A stretch of 64,000 bases of DNA from Patiria miniata (Eukaryota > Echinodermata > Asteroidea > Valvatida > Asterinidae): NCBI RefSeq assembly GCF_015706575.1, contig NW_024037063.1:22196927-22260926 (forward strand), read 5' to 3'. Shown here one piece after another: positions 59,661-64,000 of this stretch (position 1 is the stretch's first letter; the number at the start of each line of letters is the position of its first letter). The notes beneath the pieces were generated by a model. That model worked only from the letters and a program-made list of their open reading frames with translations, had not been told where the DNA came from and did no database searches. Both the position numbers and the translations under genes were made by a program.

Positions 59661-60514
59661 GCGTAGGTGGCAATTTATTGGTAATTTTATACGCTTGACC
59701 GGCAATTCAATTCTGAGAAAGCAGCGTTAGATCGAAAAAAAAACCCTGTGATTTACTGGAGCGAACATAAAGAGGAAGGGAAATTGACAGCAATCGAGTG
59801 ATCGTTTTATGTCTGTTGATGGGAGGCAGTTGCTCGCCGCAATACTCCCGGAGAAATATTGATCGAATCACATTTTCCGGGGCTAAGAAAAGTTTAAGGT
59901 CGTGCTGGAGAAGATTTGTAGATTGTTCACAAATCAATAAAACAGTGGGGGATAAAGAAAATTGGTTCCCTTGGCAAATCGAACAGACGTAGTTGGCAGA
60001 GTCGTTTTAAGGAAGAAAAAAAGGCAACAAGTTCTAGCGTGTTAACGGCAGGCACATACAATAATTGCCTTATGTTTCATTAGAAGTATGATTTAAAAGT
60101 ATGATTTAGAAGTATTATTTTCAATTAAGTTTTCATTTTTATTGAAGTAGATTTAATTTTTCTTTCTGATTCATGGCTCTGGACGATTTGTTTTAAAGGA
60201 CATAAAGTTCAAGAATCATTCGATTGGCAACGCATGCGCGCAACGGTCAACTTCGATCTGTAAAAATAGCAACATCGATTTTTTGTTTATTTAACAACTA
60301 AGCAGATTTTAATTGGGTAAATTGTGTGTCTTCTTCGAGCTATTTTGGATTGATTTCAAAATAATTGAAATATATTCTTGAAAACCGACATTTCCTTTGA
60401 GATTTTATGGCGTACACGGGGTAACACGGGGTGGTTCGAATCCACCTGTGCATGCGCTGATTCACTCATTGGCCGATTGGGGGCGCTTGTCACATTTGCT
60501 GTCAAGGGAGAATT

Positions 60515-60560
60515 CAACATGGCGACTCCCATGGAACGAAATTCGTCTGCTGAAGTTTGA
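60515..60560 (+). promoter_or_regulatory. TISU-like initiator with 13-codon upstream ORF, FN3KRP 5' region
   Basis: CAACATGGCGAC matches the TISU/YY1 consensus at 11 of 12 positions. The ATG at 60519 opens a 13-codon frame ending TGA at 60560. About 860 bp further, an acceptor (TTGTTTTTCAG, ending 61354) precedes the FN3KRP start, so this may be the promoter and first exon with a uORF. Confidence 0.4.
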
Positions 60561-60799
60561 AGGCCGATTTACATTTTGGACTTAAAACGAGAAACTCCCG
60601 CACTGTAACGTTGGTAATAAAACAAAAGCTCGAAACATTCGAAGTGTATTTTCGTTCCGTGTTGATCTATTTGTGTTATTTGAAGGAATTTTTATTGGAA
60701 TTCTATTTTAAACTGAAACAGCACTGCAGGCTAGCCGAGTTTTCGGACGAATTGGTTTGTGAGGAAATCAATATTTGCAAAGTGTTTTATTTCTCCACT

Positions 60800-61025
60800 G
60801 GGAAAAAAAATGTTGCAACCTGACGCTGCTTTTTTTCTGCATATAGGCCCAATCCTATCATCTCAATGAAGGTCAGTCATTGCAAAAATGATATTGATAA
60901 GACATGAATCTGGCACTGAGAATCATTTCCAATTTTGTTAGGAAATACTTGGGAAAATTTTCTTGACTCTCCATAGACTTTGTACACAACCGCTGAAGTG
61001 GCGTCAGGTTGCAACATTTTTTCCC
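60800..61025. mobile_element. 226-bp inverted-repeat element (MITE-like)
   Basis: GGGAAAAAAAATGTTGCAAC then CTGACGC (60800-60826) and GCGTCAGGTTGCAACATTTT then TTCCC (61001-61025) are reverse complements apart from the A-run length. Confidence 0.75.
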
Positions 61026-61378
61026 TCCATTGTCGTAGATAAAATAGGCGCAGAGCTCCCTCTTCCCTATTTAAATGACCAAAATATCAGAATAGAAGAA
61101 GTATTTCAAAAACCCTTTCTTGCTGATGCAAAATTGTGTCCAAAGGAGCCAGCAGTCACCCTTTCAACATAACTACAAGTTTGTTAGCAACAAATAAGAA
61201 AACAATACGTATATTGGCAATGTATTTCCAAAGTATATTGCAAATGTATGAATTTTAAACAAAACTTGAATACAAAAGGAGATTGGAAGGGAAAAGGATG
61301 AGACAGTGGTTAAATGCTTTACTTTGCCCAATAAAGAGTTGTCTTTGTTTTTCAGACAAGATCAAAGTTACCTGAGCG

Positions 61379-61519
61379 ATGGAAGCGTTACTGAAGCGGG
61401 AACTTGGACTGAGCTTTGTCGAGGCCAATGGTCAGCAAGGGGAAGGTTGGATCAGTGACGGGTTAGGATACAATACTGACAAGGGCCAGATCTTCGCCAA
61501 GATCAACAAAAAGAAAGAG
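61379..61519 (+). CDS. FN3KRP: FN3KRP coding exon 1
   Basis: 47 codons ending AAAGAG|GTATTG, phase 0. The acceptor TTTTTCAG ends at 61354, so the ATG lies 24 nt inside its exon and a 5' UTR intron exists. Confidence 0.93.
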
Positions 61520-63423
61520 GTATTGTAAAAATATAACCATCTGTACCAGGTGTGTGAACAGCATGTCTGGCATTATTTTAATTCCTCTAAATTTCTTATG
61601 GCCTCACCAAGAAGAACCGCTGATGTGACCGTCAAGTGGATTAACCTTAATATTACAAGTACACTACTGGGATTATTAAAAGCCCTTCCTCTGCAGGGGA
61701 TTAAGAGCCTCTGTTCTCTTAAGTAGATTAAGTGGATTAGAGCCCTGGCCCTCCACCCCAGGTTGGGATCTCTATTGTTCATGAAATACTTTCTCAAGTG
61801 GGTTACTTTTTGTTTTATAAGAAATGTTTTGTTGTTAAGGAATTCCTTTATGCGTGAGCACTTTCACTATAAAAACCCTGGTTGTCTTCGGCCTGTGGTG
61901 GACTTTGATACTGGGCGTTGCCCGTGCAAGTTGTTTTGTATATTTATGTGAAAAATGAGTACTGGTAGATAGGCCTGTACTGCTGTGCCTGAATTTGTAA
62001 GTTCTGTATTTTATCTCATTTAGCTCCCCTCCAACTGCTATTTATGTTTGTCATTGATATATTCTTTAGAGTTGTAATTTTTGCTTTGTATTTTCAATTA
62101 CTTTGGTAGATCCATAATAGGGCCCTGTAGGATGATCAAAATTGGGGCCCACAGTACAATATACTGGATACCATGTATCCACACTGCTTTTGTTTATCAT
62201 CAGCACACCCTCATCGTAATAATGGTGATTGTTGGAGAATTTGGAAGAATTGAGGCAGTTGTCACCCCTATGCAGAACAAAGTCAAGAAATAATGGAGGA
62301 TTTTGGAGGATTGAGGCTGAATACAATATATGTACTTGCAGGCATTTGAGGATTGTGAAGGATGGTTTCTAGCCTAGTGCCAAGGCTGGTAATGTTAATT
62401 GATTTCATCTGCAACTCCATACACCCCAAAATATATAAAATCTAACTTGTTTTTAGTGTTTGATTCTCTCAGATATCTTCTCTGGTATTTCCAGGCGAAG
62501 GTAATGTTTGATGGTGAGCTCGCAAGCTTGGAGGCAATCATTGCCACAGACACGGTCCGAGTTCCCAAACCCATGAAGGTGATGGATCACCCGACAACAG
62601 AGGGCGCTGTGCTTGCCATGGAGCACCTGGACATGAGGGGCTTGAGTACGTACGCTGCCAAGCTGGGTGAACAACTGGCCAGGTTGGCATCAAATTACTT
62701 ATTAGAACATTCTAAACACTTGGTAAAATTGTGTGGAAGCTGCTTGGTTTAGTTTTCTTTATTAGATTAACTGTCAGTGATGGCCTGTTCCTGAGCTGTT
62801 AGGCATTTTGTATGAGGATGTTTTGCATTGGAGAGATGTCAATTTACTACATGCATTGAAGGGCTAAACCCAGGATTGAAAGGTTTTTGGCACACAAATA
62901 TGCTAAGCGTAAACAAAAAGATATTTACTAAGTTGTAACTGGTTGCTATTCAAAATGTTAAACTGGTACTAGCTGTTGCAGCATGTTAACATGCTAAGCA
63001 ATCTTTCCTTCTTATAGACTGATCCATTAGGCCCCGCCCACTGCACACTCGGGCAAAAACGTGTGCGTCTCTCCAATGCCACACTGCACTATGCAGCTGC
63101 CTTACGCATGTTCATCACGGCTGTGATTGGTCAGAACAGTGTAGGGCGTGGCTTAATGAATTAGTCTAGTGTTTTGTATCCTTTCACAGTTATGAAACCT
63201 CATCCAATTTGGAAACGATTAACTATCGTCAATGTGTTATTATTTGCTTGCCTTTTTTGCCAGGATGCACCTGTTCAACGAGGAACTAATGAAGCAAAAG
63301 GTAGCCAATGAGATTCGGGTCGGAGGGGGTTGTGACGTGGAGTGTGTCACCAGGTTTGGTTTCCCTGTTGCCACCTGTTGCGGCATCGTCCCTCAGGACA
63401 ACGAATGGTGCGATGATTGGGTG
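61379..63423 (+). CDS. FN3KRP: FN3KRP, ketosamine-3-kinase (5' part, three coding exons)
   Basis: Phosphorylates ketosamine (ribulosamine, psicosamine) adducts on proteins at C3, destabilising them and so deglycating the protein; cytosolic. Exons 61379-61519, 62495-62682 and 63264-63423 join to 163 residues, colinear with the N-terminal half of the human enzyme (about 309 aa). Visible: [10 protein letters not shown] start, P-loop region [11 protein letters not shown] (residues 18-28), FAKINKKKE with the nucleotide-binding Lys of the kinase N-lobe, [29 protein letters not shown] (hinge and following helix), and [20 protein letters not shown]. The catalytic HGD and metal-binding Asp lie beyond the window. 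Residue 24 is Trp where human FN3KRP has the redox-switch Cys24. The 3' end is off the right edge. Confidence 0.94.
62495..62682 (+). CDS. FN3KRP: FN3KRP coding exon 2
   Basis: Acceptor TATTTCCAG|GCGAAG and donor CTGGCCAG|GTTGGC. Encodes [16 protein letters not shown] through KLGEQLA plus two bases of Arg. Confidence 0.94.
63015..63168. mobile_element. CCAAT/GC-box MITE in FN3KRP intron 2
   Basis: TAGACTGATCCATTAGGCCC and GGGCGTGGCTTAATGAATTA with GTCTA form inverted termini flanked by TA. Inside, GTGATTGGTCAGAACA carries an inverted CCAAT box. Full-length at 154 bp. Confidence 0.8.
63264..63423 (+). CDS. FN3KRP: FN3KRP coding exon 3
   Basis: Acceptor TTTTGCCAG|GATGCA and donor TGGGTG|GTGAGT. 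Encodes [10 protein letters not shown] through DNEWCDDWV. Matches human RFGFDVVTCCGYLPQ. Confidence 0.94.
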
Positions 63424-64000
63424 GTGAGTTGATGTCCTTTGCTACCCTCTACATCACATATCACGGCTCTATTTCTTATGTTATCTTCATCTTCATTTAC
63501 AGTTGAATGATAATCCTCAGCGACCTTTCTTCTAATTCTTCTAAACAGTCCATGGTATAAACTTGAAACTTTGAACAAACATCAACCCTGCAATGTCCAA
63601 TTAAATAGTTGCCTGCCTGATCCCCTTGTGCTAGCTCTAGTGTTTTTTTTCCTTTCACTGGTAATTTTTATAAGCACCTTATGCTCAGTGCTGCCCGACG
63701 GCTTGCGAGAAAAATTCACAAGCTTCTCGGGTGGGACTCGAACCCATGATCTCATGCTTCTAGTGCAGACGTCTTACCACTCTACCACTGAGCTTGCTGG
63801 GGTCAGTTGGCAGGTTTGATTTGTATGTATTAGCCAGGGTTCCCACAGTCATGGAAAATCATTGAAAGTCATGAAAAAGTTTTAATTGAAAAATTGATAT
63901 TCCAAAGGAAAAATTCATGGAAACATTATATCATTTTGCGCAACCCATATGAGTGGATGCGTGACGTTTAGCTATGGCAGTCTTCTAGGTTACATTGCAG
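63424..64000. other. FN3KRP intron 3 (start)
   Basis: Contains a tRNA-like SINE in reverse (63715-63797). The remaining sequence shows nothing recognisable. Confidence 0.6.
63715..63797 (-). mobile_element. tRNA-derived SINE head, minus strand
   Basis: The minus strand reads AAGCTCAGTGGTAGAGTGGT (A box) and CATGGGTTCGAGTCCCACCC (B box). The acceptor stem does not pair cleanly, so a SINE rather than a working tRNA gene. Confidence 0.65.

Noticed and set aside
63715..63797. Possible functional tRNA gene
   Set aside because: A and B boxes are good, but the acceptor stem does not close. Treated as a SINE head.

Overview
This window is animal nuclear DNA. It is AT-rich, intron-rich and dense in small non-autonomous transposons, tRNA-derived SINEs and simple repeats. 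It holds no operons, rRNA, CRISPR array or phage. The exon content (NAA25, a DUF4291 protein, FN3KRP) is conserved across animals. The gene spacing and repeat style fit a marine invertebrate deuterostome such as an echinoderm or hemichordate, but that placement is inference; the sequence does not name a species.

Four protein-coding genes could be rebuilt from exons with GT/AG borders and matching phases. (1) 1-9029, minus: the first six coding exons of NAA25, the auxiliary subunit of the NatB N-terminal acetyltransferase; the rest lies off the left edge. (2) 9699-11738, plus: a complete three-exon DUF4291 gene, divergent from NAA25 across a 669-bp shared promoter interval. (3) 18285-40616, minus: a four-exon gene for a 470-residue secreted precursor. 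It has a signal peptide split by a 17.8-kb first intron, a helical cysteine-bearing N-terminal part, eight 23-residue units separated by Lys-Arg, and a C-terminal 11-residue peptide. It looks like an unrecognised multi-copy neuropeptide, hormone or gamete-signal precursor, and it is the most interesting item here. (4) 61379-63423, plus: the first three coding exons of FN3KRP (ketosamine-3-kinase), running off the right edge. Its P-loop has Trp where the human enzyme has the redox cysteine Cys24.

Layout: 1-9030 is NAA25, whose introns carry a 1.3-kb 17-bp minisatellite starting about 30 bp from a splice donor, two adjacent inverted-repeat elements, a SINE tail and a Tigger-like element. 9030-12400 is the DUF4291 locus. 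12400-18280 is intergenic, with homopolymer runs and foldback elements. 18285-40870 is the precursor gene, mostly its huge first intron, with a TATA box at 40860. 40900-60500 is about 20 kb without a convincing gene, rich in MITEs (piggyBac-like, Tigger-like, a 120-bp family, and a 1.55-kb element with a repeated 14-mer) and SINEs, plus one possible orphan C-type-lectin exon near 59.5 kb. 60500-64000 is the FN3KRP 5' region and first exons.

The genes do not form a pathway. NAA25, DUF4291 and FN3KRP look like housekeeping genes; the precursor gene looks like a regulated secretory gene with a TATA promoter.
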